From CAVZCC01 sp963773765 (GTDB lineage Bacteria; Actinomycetota; Acidimicrobiia; Acidimicrobiales; Microtrichaceae): a stretch of DNA of 64,000 nucleotides. The translations under genes and the position numbers were made by a program. The notes under the pieces are model-generated. The model was not told where the DNA came from. It searched no databases and saw nothing but the letters and a program-made list of their open reading frames with translations. Location of the stretch: positions 310,001 through 374,000 of the forward strand of contig CAVZCC010000008.1 in the NCBI GenBank assembly GCA_963773765.1, in the 5' to 3' direction. How positions within the stretch are numbered: position 1 is the first letter of the stretch; every line of letters starts with the position of its first letter. Below are positions 7,704 to 18,142 of this stretch, piece after piece.

Positions 7704-8527
7704 CCACCGCAACCGCCACCGACCTCTCCCCCGCGCCGGCCACCTACTCCCGGCCCCACGGGCTGCGCGCCGTGTTCCACGACGGCGCCATCACCACCTG
7801 GCGGAACCTGGTGCAGCTGCCCCGGACGCCGGAGCTGGTGCTGTTCACCCTGATCCAGCCCATCATGTTCGTGCTGCTGTTCAACTACGTGTTCGGCGGG
7901 TCGATCGGCCAGTCGCTCCCGCCCGGGGTGTCCTACGCCCAGTTCCTGATCCCCGGGATCATGGTGCAGACCATCGTCTTCGGCACCTCGGCCACCTCCG
8001 TCGGCCTGGCCGAGGACCTGCAGAAGGGCATCATCGACCGCCTCCGCTCGCTGCCCATCGCCCGCTCCGCCGTGCTGGCCGGACGCATCTCGGCCGACAC
8101 CGTCCGCCTGACCGTGGTGGCCGTCGTCCTCATCATCGTGGGTTACCTGGTCGGGTTCCGCTTCGAGGGCGGCCTGGGCTGGGGCCTGGCGATGATCGCG
8201 GTGGCGGTGGCCTTCGGCTTCGCCATGAGCTGGATCATGGCCAACATCGGCATGCGGGTGAAGGACCCGGAGACGGCCAACACCGCCGGGTTCGTGTGGC
8301 TGTTCCCGCTCACCTTCCTCAGCTCCGTGTTCGCCCCCGTGTACACCATGCCCGACTGGCTGCAGGTGATCGCCCGCAACAACCCGGTCACGCTGGTGGC
8401 CAACCTGCTGCGGGCGCTGTCGGTGGGCGCGCCCACGGCGGGCCAGGTCATCCCCGTGGTCCTGTGGACCGTCGGCATCGTCGTGGTGTTCGCCCCCCTG
8501 GCCGTGGCCCGCTACCGCAAGGTCTGA
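7700..8527 (+). CDS. ABC-2 type permease, DrrB type
   Basis: 275 residues with six hydrophobic segments and the ABC-2 pattern of DrrB: an N-terminal amphipathic region (AITTWRNLVQLPRTPELVLFT), a long loop with LQKGIIDRLRSLPIARSAVL, and FPLTFLSSVFAPVYTMPDWLQ before the last helices. It forms the membrane channel with the preceding ATPase and overlaps it by four bases. The substrate is probably a hydrophobic drug or metabolite, by family analogy only. Confidence 0.92.
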   Translation: MTTATATDLSPAPATYSRPHGLRAVFHDGAITTWRNLVQLPRTPELVLFTLIQPIMFVLLFNYVFGGSIGQSLPPGVSYAQFLIPGIMVQTIVFGTSATSVGLAEDLQKGIIDRLRSLPIARSAVLAGRISADTVRLTVVAVVLIIVGYLVGFRFEGGLGWGLAMIAVAVAFGFAMSWIMANIGMRVKDPETANTAGFVWLFPLTFLSSVFAPVYTMPDWLQVIARNNPVTLVANLLRALSVGAPTAGQVIPVVLWTVGIVVVFAPLAVARYRKV

Positions 8528-8587
8528 ACGGCATCCCCTATCGTCCGGTCCCAGATCGTCCCGATCAGGCCGACGGGGAGGGACCCG

Positions 8588-9517
8588 GTGGAATTCGACG
8601 AGAACGCCCAGCTGGACGCCGGCCAGGTGCAGGACGCCCGGGGGTCCGGGGGCGGCGGCGGCTTCGGGGGCGGGGGCGGCGGCTTCGGCGGCCTGGGCAG
8701 CGGCGGCAGGATGCTGGGCGGCGGCGGGATCATCGGCGTCATCATCCTGGTCCTGGTCGGCCTGCTGGCTGCGGGCGGCGGCGGGAGCGCCGACCCCGGC
8801 GAGCTGCTCGAGGGCGGCCCGCAGACCACCGGCGTGCAGGGCGGCGCGGACCTGGCGGCCGAGTGCCGCACCGGCGCGGACGCCAACCGGCGGGAGGACT
8901 GCCGGATCGTCGGCGTGGTCAACAGCGTCCAGTCGTACTGGAACGACGCCTTCGCCGACAGCAACCTGCAGTACCGGGCGGCCCGGACCCGGCTCTTCTC
9001 CGGCACCACCATGTCCGGCTGCGGCCCGGCGTCGTCGGAGACCGGGCCCTTCTACTGCCCGGCCGACCAGACGGTGTACATGGACCTGTCCTTCTTCGAC
9101 ACGCTGAGCCTGCCCCCCTTCAACGCCCAGGGGGGACCCTTCGCCCAGGCGTACGTGGTGGCCCACGAGTACGGCCACCACGTGCAGACGCTGCTGGGCC
9201 AGTCCGCGGGCAACGACCGCCAGGGCGCGAGTTCGGGCTCCGTGCGCCTGGAGCTGCAGGCCGACTGCTACGCCGGTGTGTGGGCCGCCAACGCGGTGGC
9301 GACGGGCTACATCACGGAGCTGACCCAGGAGGACATCACCACCGGCCTGGACGCCGCCGCGGCCGTCGGCGACGACAGGATCCAGGAGAACACCCGGGGC
9401 CGGGCCGACCCGGAGTCCTTCACGCACGGCACGTCGGCGCAACGCCAGCGGTGGTTCATGCGGGGCTACGAGTCCGGCGACCCGGACTCCTGCGACACCT
9501 TCCGCGGCAGCATCTGA
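8588..9517 (+). CDS. membrane-anchored neutral zinc metallopeptidase (YpfJ family)
   Basis: 309 residues. A glycine-rich cytosolic start is followed by one membrane helix (about residues 48-64, GIIGVIILVLVGLLAAG), so the catalytic domain is probably outside. It carries the zinc motif HEYGHH and the downstream zinc ligand region ELQADCYAGVWA, with paired cysteines (CRTG/CRIV, CGPA/YCPA, DSCDTF) that fit an extracytoplasmic location. The GTG start at 8588 has a strong GGGGAGGGACC upstream. The natural substrate of this family is not known. Confidence 0.9.
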   Translation: MEFDENAQLDAGQVQDARGSGGGGGFGGGGGGFGGLGSGGRMLGGGGIIGVIILVLVGLLAAGGGGSADPGELLEGGPQTTGVQGGADLAAECRTGADANRREDCRIVGVVNSVQSYWNDAFADSNLQYRAARTRLFSGTTMSGCGPASSETGPFYCPADQTVYMDLSFFDTLSLPPFNAQGGPFAQAYVVAHEYGHHVQTLLGQSAGNDRQGASSGSVRLELQADCYAGVWAANAVATGYITELTQEDITTGLDAAAAVGDDRIQENTRGRADPESFTHGTSAQRQRWFMRGYESGDPDSCDTFRGSI

Positions 9518-9551
9518 CCGGGTCGGGCCAGGGCGGGGCCGCTCACCGCCG

Positions 9552-10347
9552 CTACCAGGCCACGTCCTGGGCCCGTCCCATGATCCACCGCTTCATCCGC
9601 TGTGGGATCGGCGCGGTCGCCGCGGTGAGCACCTGGTAGCGGCGGGCCGGCACCACCCGGGCCCGGCCCGCGGCCGCGCCGTCCAGCGAGGCACGGGCCA
9701 CCTCGTCCGCGGTCAGCCAGGCCATCTCCGGGATGGCGGCCTGGCCCTGCCAGTCGGACCGCTCCTGGAACTCGGTCCGGGTGAAGCCGGGCAGTGACGC
9801 CGTCACGGTCACGCCGGTGCCGCGCACCTCCTCGTGCAGGGCGTCGGAGAACGAGCACACGAAGGCCTTGGTGGCCCCGTAGGTGGCGCTGCCGGGCACG
9901 GGGTAGAGCCCTCCGATGGAGGCGATGTTGAGCACGGCGCCGCTCCCCCGCTCCACCATGGGACCGAGCGCGGCGGAACAGAGGCGGAGCACGGCGAGCG
10001 CGTTGACCTGCACCTCCTGCTCCTCCCGGTCCACCGGCAGCTGGTGGAACGCACCGTTGGTGCCGAAGCCCGCGTTGTTGACCAGCAGGTCCACCGGATC
10101 GGGCCCGGTCCGCCAGTCGTCGCTCCACCGCGTGGCGGGACACCGGGGCGGACAGGTCCGCCGCCAGCACCTCCACCGTCACGCCGTGGGCGGCGGTCAG
10201 TTCCCGGGCCAGCGCCTGCAGCCTGGCCTCGTCACGGGCCACCACCACCAGGTCCGTCCCCTCCGCGGCCAGGCGGCGGGCGATGGCATCGCCGATGCCG
10301 CTGGACGCGCCGGTGACCAGGGCCGTGGACCATCGTGGGGCTGGCAT
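9552..10347 (-). CDS. short-chain dehydrogenase/reductase (one frameshift)
   Basis: NAD(P)-dependent oxidoreductase of the classical SDR family. The N-terminus has the Rossmann motif TGASSGIG. After a one-base shift the second frame continues with LLVNNAGFGTNG, a serine in the NIASIGG segment and the catalytic YGATK. The shift is an extra base at about 10101-10112 (plus strand GGGCCCGGTCC). Removing one base gives an unbroken protein of about 264 residues. The ATG at 10345-10347 is preceded by TAGGTT and a 6-nt gap, so it may be leaderless. Substrate unknown; the C-terminal VPARRYQVLTAATAPIPQRMK tail fits membrane-associated SDRs. Confidence 0.8.
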
Positions 10348-10359
10348 GGCCGGAACCTA
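10348..10359 (-). promoter_or_regulatory. candidate -10 box for leaderless SDR transcript
   Basis: On the minus strand TAGGTT (10354-10359) is followed by six bases and the ATG of the SDR gene, with no Shine-Dalgarno. Confidence 0.45.
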
Positions 10360-10370
10360 CCGCGGTGGGT

Positions 10371-11312
10371 TCAGAGGGTGCGGACGGCCAGACCGCCCAT
10401 GACCACGAACCCGTGGCGGGTCAGGAACCCGGTCCCGGCATCGTCGTCGCGGGCGACGACCAACGCCGCGCCCCGCTCGGCGGCCGCCGAGCACCACGCC
10501 GCCAGCAGGTGCGCACCGGCGCCCAGGCCACGGTCGACCGGCCCCACGACGACGGCGTCCAGCTCGGCGACCGGTCCGTGCAGGTGGCCCACGGCCGCGC
10601 CGAGCGGTGCACCCGGGCCGGCGACCTCCTCCGCCTCCACCACCAGCGGCAGGGGACCTCCCTCGCCGACCGACGGCGGCTCGGGGTCCACCCCGCACAG
10701 CGCGGCGACCTCGTCACGGACCATGGCCACGGTCCGCAGGGCCAGCTCCAGCCCGCCGCGGCCGACCACCGCGGGTCCGCCCAGGGGCTCCTCGGCGACC
10801 GGGACCCAGTGCACCGAGCCGTCGTCGCGCCGGCGCTGCTCCATCAGGTGCACCGCCGTCACCGTCCACCGGGCCTGCACCCCGGCCAGCACGTCCACCG
10901 CGGCGGGGATGCGGTCGGGCGGGTACGCCTCGGCCAGGGTGACGTGGGGGGTGAACGGCCACTCGTCGGGCCGGTCCAGGGGCGGACGGTGGACCCGGTC
11001 CCGCAGCCGGGCCAGGGCGTCCAGGTCCCCGGGATCGCCGCCGACGGCCAGGTGGAGGGTGGGGCTGTCCGGGCTGAACGAGTCGGCGGGCCCGACCCGC
11101 ACCGTGAACGGTGCGGACGACGCGGCCGCGGTGCGCAGCAGCGAGCGGACCTCGCCCAGCGCGTCGGCCGCCACGTTGACCGGCGAGACCAGGGTCAGGT
11201 GGGGGGCGACGTGGAACGGTTCGGCCACGCCGACGGCGCGGCGCAGGGTGTCCACCTGGGCCGCCAGGGCGGGCGGGGCCAGGAGTGCGACGGCAACCCG
11301 GTGGCGAGGCAC
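10371..11312 (-). CDS. 2'-5' RNA ligase-like 2H phosphoesterase fused to a GNAT domain
   Basis: 313 residues in two parts. Residues 1 to about 165 form a 2H phosphoesterase, with the paired motifs HLTL and HVTL about 95 residues apart; this fold opens 2',3'-cyclic phosphates or ligates 2'-5' RNA ends. From about residue 200 the sequence resembles an N-acetyltransferase: AELDAVVVGPVDRGLGAGAH is the acetyl-CoA loop region and TGFLTRHGFVV the usual end motif. The natural substrate is unknown. The GTG start has TAGGGT six bases upstream. It follows the ATP synthase operon on the same strand after a terminator-like hairpin. Confidence 0.75.
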   Translation of the reverse strand: MPRHRVAVALLAPPALAAQVDTLRRAVGVAEPFHVAPHLTLVSPVNVAADALGEVRSLLRTAAASSAPFTVRVGPADSFSPDSPTLHLAVGGDPGDLDALARLRDRVHRPPLDRPDEWPFTPHVTLAEAYPPDRIPAAVDVLAGVQARWTVTAVHLMEQRRRDDGSVHWVPVAEEPLGGPAVVGRGGLELALRTVAMVRDEVAALCGVDPEPPSVGEGGPLPLVVEAEEVAGPGAPLGAAVGHLHGPVAELDAVVVGPVDRGLGAGAHLLAAWCSAAAERGAALVVARDDDAGTGFLTRHGFVVMGGLAVRTL

Positions 11313-11324
11313 CGGCGGACCCTA
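11313..11324 (-). promoter_or_regulatory. candidate -10 box for leaderless 2H-GNAT transcript
   Basis: TAGGGT (minus strand, 11319-11324), then six bases, then the GTG start. No Shine-Dalgarno is visible. Confidence 0.45.
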
Positions 11325-11349
11325 CCGCCGCGCCCTTCCGCCGGCACGA

Positions 11350-11368
11350 CCGCCGGATCACCCGGCGG
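11350..11368 (-). terminator. hairpin after the atp operon
   Basis: CCGCCGG and CCGGCGG flank a five-base loop 12 nt past the atpC stop. There is no U tract, as is common in high-GC actinobacteria. Confidence 0.45.
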
Positions 11369-11380
11369 GTCAGGAGGTCG

Positions 11381-11790
11381 TCAGTCGGCGCCGACGACGG
11401 AGAGCCGGACCTCGGCCCGCACCAGCGCAGCCTTGGCCTCGGGGTCCTCGGGGTCGTTCCGGAGGGACTCCTCGGCCCGGTCCTTGGCCGCCCGGGCCCG
11501 GTCCGCGTCGATGGTGTCGGCCAGCTCCGCGACGTCGGAGAGGATGGTGACCCGGGTGGAGCCGTCCGCCTCCGGCGGCGAGACCTCCACGAAGCCCTGG
11601 TGGACCGCGATCACCTGCTCGCCACCGTCCTCCAGCAGCACCCGGACGGGGTGCGTGGCCAGGACCCCGATGAAGGGGACGTGGCCGGGCAGGAAGGCGA
11701 TGTCGCCGCGGGTGGTGCGGCAGATCACCATCTGCGCCTCGCCGGTGAAGGCGATGCGCTCCGGTGACACGAGCTCGACGTCGAGGGGCA

Positions 11791-11791
<1 letters not shown>
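11381..11791 (-). CDS. atpC: ATP synthase F1 epsilon subunit
   Basis: 136 residues. It is a regulatory and central-stalk subunit that couples c-ring rotation to F1 and can inhibit ATP hydrolysis. It begins MPLDVELVSPERIAFTGEA and has the conserved GDIAFLPGHVPFIGVL beta-sandwich segment, followed by a C-terminal helical hairpin. Its ATG shares one base with the atpD stop (TGATG), so translation is coupled. It is the last gene of the operon. Confidence 0.95.
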
Positions 11792-13236
<1,445 letters not shown>

Positions 13237-13336
13237 CGGTGTCTCCTGTGCGTGTCGTCGTCTCGCCCGTCGGGGCGGTCTGTGCGGTCGATCTCTGTGT
13301 TGGCAGTGCGGTGTGCGGGCTGTTCGGCGGGGCCGG

Positions 13337-14329
13337 TCACTGCCGGTCGTGGCCGATGGCGTGGTGGACCTGTTCGCCCGTGTGGTGGGGGAACGGGTCC
13401 GAGAACATGTGGTCCAGGAGGAGGTCCTCCGGGTCGCCCCGGTCGTCGGCCAGGGCCTCGGCGCCGCCGATGATCTCCATGATCTCGGTGGTGATGGCGT
13501 CCTGGCGCACCTGGTTCATCTTCCGGGTGAGCTTGGTGATCAGCTCCTGGGCGTTGTCGGTGGCGGACTTCATGGCCCGCTGCCGGGAGGCCAGCTCCGA
13601 CGCCGCGGCGTCGAGCAGGGCGGCGAACACCCGGGACTCCACGTAGCGGGGCAGCAGCGACTCCAGCACCGCGGCGGCCGACGGCTCGAACTCGAAGCCG
13701 GCCGTGGCCGTGGCATCACCCTGCTCGGCGATGGTGTCCTCCGACTCCAGCGGCAGGAAGCGCCGGACGACGACCTCCTGGGAGCCCATCGAGATGAAGC
13801 GGGTGTACACCAGGTCGATCCGGTCACAGCCGCCGTTGATGAACAGGTCGGTGACGCGGGCCGCCACGGCGACCGCGTCCTCGAAGGAGGGGTTCTCGGA
13901 GAAGCCCTCGAACGAGGCCTCGATCGGGTAGTGCCGGAAGGAGAAGTAGCCCTTGGCCTTGCGCCCCACGGTGACGAGCGCGAACTCCTTGCCGTCGCCC
14001 CGGGCCGCCATGACCTCGCGCTCGGCGGCCTTGATGACCGACGAGTTGTAGGCACCGGCCAGGCCGCGGTCGGCCCCCAGCACCAGCACGCCCACCTTGG
14101 TGACCTCGTCGGCGTGGCGCAGCAGCGGGTGGTCCACCTCGGCCCCGGCCGCGGCCAGGTCCTGGATCACCTGGGTGATGTGCTCGGCGTAGGGGCGCGC
14201 CTCGTTGGCCCTCGTCTGGGCCTTGACCACACGCGTGGCCGCGATGAGCTCCATGGCCCGGGTGATCTTCTTGGTGTTCTGGATGCTGCCGATCCTCCGA
14301 CGGAGGACCCGTTCCTGTGCGCCCGGCAT
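13337..14329 (-). CDS. atpG: ATP synthase F1 gamma subunit
   Basis: 330 residues; the rotating central shaft of F1. The N-terminal helix is typical (RRRIGSIQNTKKITRAMELIAA), as are the GADRGLAGAYN segment and the C-terminal helix (KSATDNAQELITKLTRKMNQVRQDAITTEI, quoted in part as RKMNQVRQDAITTEI). The 25-residue tail after the gamma domain (HMFSDPFPHHTGEQVHHAIG) is rich in histidine and not part of the usual subunit. Confidence 0.96.
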   Translation of the reverse strand: MPGAQERVLRRRIGSIQNTKKITRAMELIAATRVVKAQTRANEARPYAEHITQVIQDLAAAGAEVDHPLLRHADEVTKVGVLVLGADRGLAGAYNSSVIKAAEREVMAARGDGKEFALVTVGRKAKGYFSFRHYPIEASFEGFSENPSFEDAVAVAARVTDLFINGGCDRIDLVYTRFISMGSQEVVVRRFLPLESEDTIAEQGDATATAGFEFEPSAAAVLESLLPRYVESRVFAALLDAAASELASRQRAMKSATDNAQELITKLTRKMNQVRQDAITTEIMEIIGGAEALADDRGDPEDLLLDHMFSDPFPHHTGEQVHHAIGHDRQ

Positions 14330-14360
14330 GCGGTCTCCCTACTGCCTCGTCGTCCCGGCC

Positions 14361-16007
14361 TCAGGCCTTGTCCTGGTCGGCGCCGTCGCCCTCGTCGCGG
14401 GTGACGTCCTCTTCCGGGAGGTGGCGGGAGGAGGTGGCGATCGCGGTCGCCTCGTCGGCCATCTGCTTGATGGCGGGCGCCTCGCCGGATCGCTCGGTGC
14501 CGCCGAACTGGGCCGCGAAGGCCTTGATGGCGGCCTCGAAGGCGTCCTCGTCCTTGATGTCACCGGTGTCACGGACACCGTCGAGCAGGGCGGCGTGGCG
14601 GGTGCGGAACCACTCGAGCAGCCCGTCCTGGAAGGTGCGGACGTCCTCCACCGCGACGTCGTCGAGGTAGCCCCGGGTGCCGGCGAAGATCACCACGCAC
14701 TGGTCCTGGACCGACATCGGGCTGTTGATGCCCTGCTTGAGCAGCTCGGTCAGGCGGTAGCCCCGCTCCAGCTGGGCCTTGGACACGGCGTCCAGGTCCG
14801 AGCCGAACGCGGCGAAGGCCTCGAGCTCACGGAACTGCTGCAGGTCGGACTTCAGCGTGCCCACGGACTTCTTCATGGCCTTGATCTGGGCCGCGGAACC
14901 CACGCGGGACACCGAGATGCCCACGTCCACCGCGGGACGCACACCGGACTTGAACAGGTCGTCCTGGAGGAAGATCTGCCCGTCGGTGATGGAGATCACG
15001 TTGGTGGGGATGTAGGCGGACACGTCGCCGGCCTTGGTCTCGATGATCGGCAGCGCGGTCAGCGAGCCGGCGCCGTTCTCGTCGGACAGCTTGGCGGCCC
15101 GCTCCAGGAGGCGGCTGTGGAGGTAGAACACGTCGCCGGGGTAGGCCTCGCGGCCCGGCGGGCGACGGAGCAGCAGCGACACCTGGCGGTAGGCCTCGGC
15201 CTGCTTGGACAGGTCGTCGTAGACCACCAGGGCGGCCTCGCCGTTCTCCATCCAGTGCTGGCCCATGGCGCAGCCGGCGTAGGGGGCGAGGTACTTGAAC
15301 GGGGCCGGGTCGGAGGCGGGGGCGGCCACCACGACGGTGTACTCCAGGGCGCCGCGCTCGGCCAGGGTGGCCACGGTCTGGGCCACGGTGGAGGCCTTCT
15401 GGCCGATGGCCACGTAGATGCACTTCACGCCCAGGCCACGCTGGTTGAGGATCGTGTCGATGGCGATGGTGGTCTTGCCGGTCTTGCGGTCGCCGATGAT
15501 CAGCTCCCGCTGGCCCCGGCCGATCGGGATGAGGGAGTCGATGGCCTTGATGCCGGTCTGCATCGGCTCGCCCACGGGCTGGCGGCCCATGATGCCGGGG
15601 GCCTGGATCTCCATGCGCCGGGGCTGCACGCCCGACAGCGGGCCCTTGCCGTCGATGGGCTCGCCCAGGGTGTTGACCACGCGGCCGAGGACGCCGTCGC
15701 CCACGGGGACCGACAGGATCTGGCCGGTGGCCTTGACGGTCTGGCCCTCCTCGATGGAGTCCACCTCGCCCAGGACCACGGCGCCGATGGACTCCTCGTC
15801 CAGGTTGAGGGCCAGGCCCAGCAGGCCGGACTCGAACTCGAGCAGCTCGTTCACCGCAGCGTCGGGCAGGCCGGACACGCGGGCGATGCCGTCGCCCACC
15901 TCCACCACGCGGCCGACCTGGGTCAGCTCGACGTCGGGAGTGAACCCTTCCAGGTTCTTCTTGATGGCAGCGGTGATGTCTGCGGTGTTGATGGTGAGTT
16001 CAGCCAT
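14361..16007 (-). CDS. atpA: ATP synthase F1 alpha subunit
   Basis: 548 residues; the regulatory nucleotide-binding subunit alternating with beta. Walker A is GDRKTGKTT, the arginine-finger region is in ISVSRVGSAAQIKAMKK, and the N-terminal domain carries VGDGIARVSGLPDAAVNELLEF. The C-terminal 35 residues (from about 514) are acidic and extend past the normal end. One base separates it from atpH. Confidence 0.98.
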   Translation of the reverse strand: MAELTINTADITAAIKKNLEGFTPDVELTQVGRVVEVGDGIARVSGLPDAAVNELLEFESGLLGLALNLDEESIGAVVLGEVDSIEEGQTVKATGQILSVPVGDGVLGRVVNTLGEPIDGKGPLSGVQPRRMEIQAPGIMGRQPVGEPMQTGIKAIDSLIPIGRGQRELIIGDRKTGKTTIAIDTILNQRGLGVKCIYVAIGQKASTVAQTVATLAERGALEYTVVVAAPASDPAPFKYLAPYAGCAMGQHWMENGEAALVVYDDLSKQAEAYRQVSLLLRRPPGREAYPGDVFYLHSRLLERAAKLSDENGAGSLTALPIIETKAGDVSAYIPTNVISITDGQIFLQDDLFKSGVRPAVDVGISVSRVGSAAQIKAMKKSVGTLKSDLQQFRELEAFAAFGSDLDAVSKAQLERGYRLTELLKQGINSPMSVQDQCVVIFAGTRGYLDDVAVEDVRTFQDGLLEWFRTRHAALLDGVRDTGDIKDEDAFEAAIKAFAAQFGGTERSGEAPAIKQMADEATAIATSSRHLPEEDVTRDEGDGADQDKA

Positions 16008-16008
16008 C

Positions 16009-16536
16009 TCAGAAGGCCTCTCGGAGTTGGTTCAGTCGGGTACGGACGGATCCGTCGATGACGGAGTCGCCGATCTGGGTGACGACGCCCCCCATCACGG
16101 TCGGATCGACGATGTTGCGGATGGTGACGTCGATGCTGGTGCGGGCCTTGAGCGCCGCGGCCAGCTGCTCGATCTGGGCGTCGGTCAGGGCCACGGCGGA
16201 GCGCACCTCGGCCACGGTCTGGCCCGACGCGGACGCCGTGCGGCGCACCAGCTCGTCCGCGATGGCGGGCAGCTCGGTGATGCGTCCGGAGGAGACCAGC
16301 ATGGACACGAACGACACGGTGGTCGCGGTGGCCTTGCCGTCCAACAGATCCTCCACGATCTGGGCCCGGCGCTCCACCGGCAGGTGGGGGTCGGTCAGGG
16401 TGGAGCGCAGTTCCTCGTTGGTCTCGACGACCCGTCCCAGCCGGAACAGCTCGTCCTCCACCTCGGTCACGTTGCCCTCGGCCCGGGCGATGCCGTAGGC
16501 GGCATCGGCGTAGGCGCTGATTCGTGTGTCGCTCAT
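16009..16536 (-). CDS. atpH: ATP synthase F1 delta subunit
   Basis: 175 residues; a peripheral-stalk cap linking F1 to the b subunits. It has the six-helix N-terminal domain (YADAAYGIARAEGNVTEVEDEL) and the C-terminal VDPTVMGGVVTQIGDSVIDGSVRTRL typical of OSCP/delta. It is a free-standing delta, not fused to a b subunit as in mycobacteria. Confidence 0.95.
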   Translation of the reverse strand: MSDTRISAYADAAYGIARAEGNVTEVEDELFRLGRVVETNEELRSTLTDPHLPVERRAQIVEDLLDGKATATTVSFVSMLVSSGRITELPAIADELVRRTASASGQTVAEVRSAVALTDAQIEQLAAALKARTSIDVTIRNIVDPTVMGGVVTQIGDSVIDGSVRTRLNQLREAF

Positions 16537-16555
16537 GCTCGTGTCTCGTTCCCGG

Positions 16556-17092
16556 TCAGTTCTGGCTGCCGACCTGGCTGATGTAGCTGTCGATCAGGCG
16601 CTGCTGGGTCTCGTCGTCCAGGGAGGTCTCGACGACCTCCTCGGCAGCCCCGAGGGCCAACCGGGACAGCTCGCCCGACAGGTCGGCCTGGGCCTGGAAG
16701 CGGGTGGCGGCCAGGTCCGTCACGGCCCGCTCCCGGAGGGAGGCGATGTCGGCCTGGGCCCGGGCCGCCACGTCCACACCGAGCTGGTCCGCCGCCTGGC
16801 GGGCCTCCTCGATGATGCGGGCGGCCTCGGTGTCCGAGTCGGCCAGGGCGGCCTTGATCCGGTCCCGTTCGGCCTCGGCGGCCTCCCGGGCGGAGGAGGC
16901 CTCGCCCAGTGTGGTGGCGATGTTCTCCGAGCGCTTCTTCAGGCCGTCGACCACGGGCTTGCGGGCGAACTTGACCAGCAGGAAGGCCACGATCAGGAAG
17001 GCCAGCGTGCCCCAGATGACCTCGTTGAAGTCGCCCGGGAGCCACTTGCCGTTCGGGGCCTCGGATGCGATCAGGGTGGTGAGTGCGTTCAT
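16556..17092 (-). CDS. atpF: ATP synthase Fo b subunit
   Basis: 178 residues with one N-terminal membrane helix (VIWGTLAFLIVAFLLVKFA) and a long charged coiled coil that reaches delta. It is one of two b-type genes side by side; this copy is closest to atpH. The membrane part starts at residue 24, after a short periplasmic segment (ASEAPNGKWLPGDFNE). Confidence 0.93.
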   Translation of the reverse strand: MNALTTLIASEAPNGKWLPGDFNEVIWGTLAFLIVAFLLVKFARKPVVDGLKKRSENIATTLGEASSAREAAEAERDRIKAALADSDTEAARIIEEARQAADQLGVDVAARAQADIASLRERAVTDLAATRFQAQADLSGELSRLALGAAEEVVETSLDDETQQRLIDSYISQVGSQN

Positions 17093-17111
17093 CTCTCGTC
17101 CTCCAGCCGAC

Positions 17112-17666
17112 TCAGCGGGTCCCGCCGGCGCGGTTCACGTAGTCGTCGACGGTGGCCCGGTGCGTGGCCGGGTCCAGCGGGGCCTGCACCACCTTGGAGG
17201 CGGCGGACACGGCCAGGTCGGCCACGTCTCCCTTGAGCTCGCCCAGGGCGGAGGCACGGGCGGTGTCCAGTTCGGACATGGCGGCCTGGCGCTCCTCGGC
17301 CAGCTCCGTCTCCACCGCGGCCACCTGCTCGCCCCGGCGCTGTTCGGCCTGGGCCCGTGCCGCCTCGACGATCTGCGACGCCTCGGTCCGGGCCTCGCCC
17401 AGGGTGGCCTCGTAGTCGCGCCGGACCTGCTCGGCCTGGGACTCTGCTGCGGCTGCGGCCTCCCGGTCGGCCTGCACCTGCTGCTCACGCTGGGCCCGGA
17501 CCCGCAGCAGCGGGGGGAGGCACACGTAGCGCATCAGGATCCACAGGCTGAAGAAGAACACGGCGCCCCACACGATCTCCCCGATGGTGTCGGGGACGAC
17601 CGGGTTCACGGTGGCGCCGCCTTCGGCGGCCAGCACACTCAGTTGAGCGAGCATCGGGTACTCCAT
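17112..17666 (-). CDS. ATP synthase Fo second b-type (b') subunit
   Basis: 184 residues (or 180 if the ATG of MLAQLSV is used). It has the same plan as atpF: a short N-terminus, a single helix (IVWGAVFFFSLWILMRYVC) and an alanine/glutamate-rich coiled coil. The sequences differ enough that a b/b' heterodimer, as in cyanobacteria and plastids, is likely. It is 19 nt upstream of atpF. Confidence 0.9.
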   Translation of the reverse strand: MEYPMLAQLSVLAAEGGATVNPVVPDTIGEIVWGAVFFFSLWILMRYVCLPPLLRVRAQREQQVQADREAAAAAESQAEQVRRDYEATLGEARTEASQIVEAARAQAEQRRGEQVAAVETELAEERQAAMSELDTARASALGELKGDVADLAVSAASKVVQAPLDPATHRATVDDYVNRAGGTR

Positions 17667-17751
17667 GGTGTCTCAGGTGGCCTGGTCCGTCCGGTGACGG
17701 AGCGGACCGGGTGGTCGACGGGTACTGACAAGGGGTCGTCCGATCCGGGGA

Positions 17752-18048
17752 TCAGACGAACTTCAGGAGGATGAAGACCACGAAGCCGATCAGGGCGAGG
17801 GCCTCGGTGAAGGCGATGCCGAGGAACATGGTGGTCTGGACCTGGCCGGCGGACTCGGGCTGGCGGGCCATGGCCTGGACGGCCTGGCCGACCAGGTAGC
17901 CGATGCCGATGCCGGGGCCGATGGCGGCGAGGCCGTAGGCGAAACCGGCGGACGAGGCGCCGTTGGCGGCCTTGAGGCCGTCGGCGTCGATGCCGGTGGT
18001 GTCCGCCTGGGCGATGACCTGGGCAGCAGCGTGGGACAGTGCGCTCAT
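17752..18048 (-). CDS. atpE: ATP synthase Fo c subunit
   Basis: 98 residues; the ring-forming proteolipid. Helix 1 is GFAYGLAAIGPGIGIGYLVG, the polar loop is ARQPE, and helix 2 carries the ion-binding glutamate in FTEALALIGFVV. The residue after the glutamate is alanine and helix 1 lacks a glutamine, which fits proton rather than sodium coupling. An N-terminal extension of about 28 residues precedes helix 1. The start chosen is the ATG at 18046-18048, with GGAGA upstream. Confidence 0.95.
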   Translation of the reverse strand: MSALSHAAAQVIAQADTTGIDADGLKAANGASSAGFAYGLAAIGPGIGIGYLVGQAVQAMARQPESAGQVQTTMFLGIAFTEALALIGFVVFILLKFV

Positions 18049-18142
18049 TGGATTCTGGTTCTCCTGTTCAGTGGCCACCGGGGTGGCGACCATGTGGTCA
18101 GGTCGGGCGCCACCGGGGTGGTGGCGACGTTCTTGTGGGTGA

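Noticed and set aside
7058..9442. 794-codon minus-strand open frame across the ABC and peptidase genes
   Set aside because: It spans three real genes in antisense, is low-complexity H/G/D-rich, and has no start signal or domain.
17752..18093. Longer c-subunit start at 18093 (MVATPVATEQENQ...)
   Set aside because: The ATG at 18048 has GGAGA upstream and gives a more usual length; the extension has no counterpart in c subunits.
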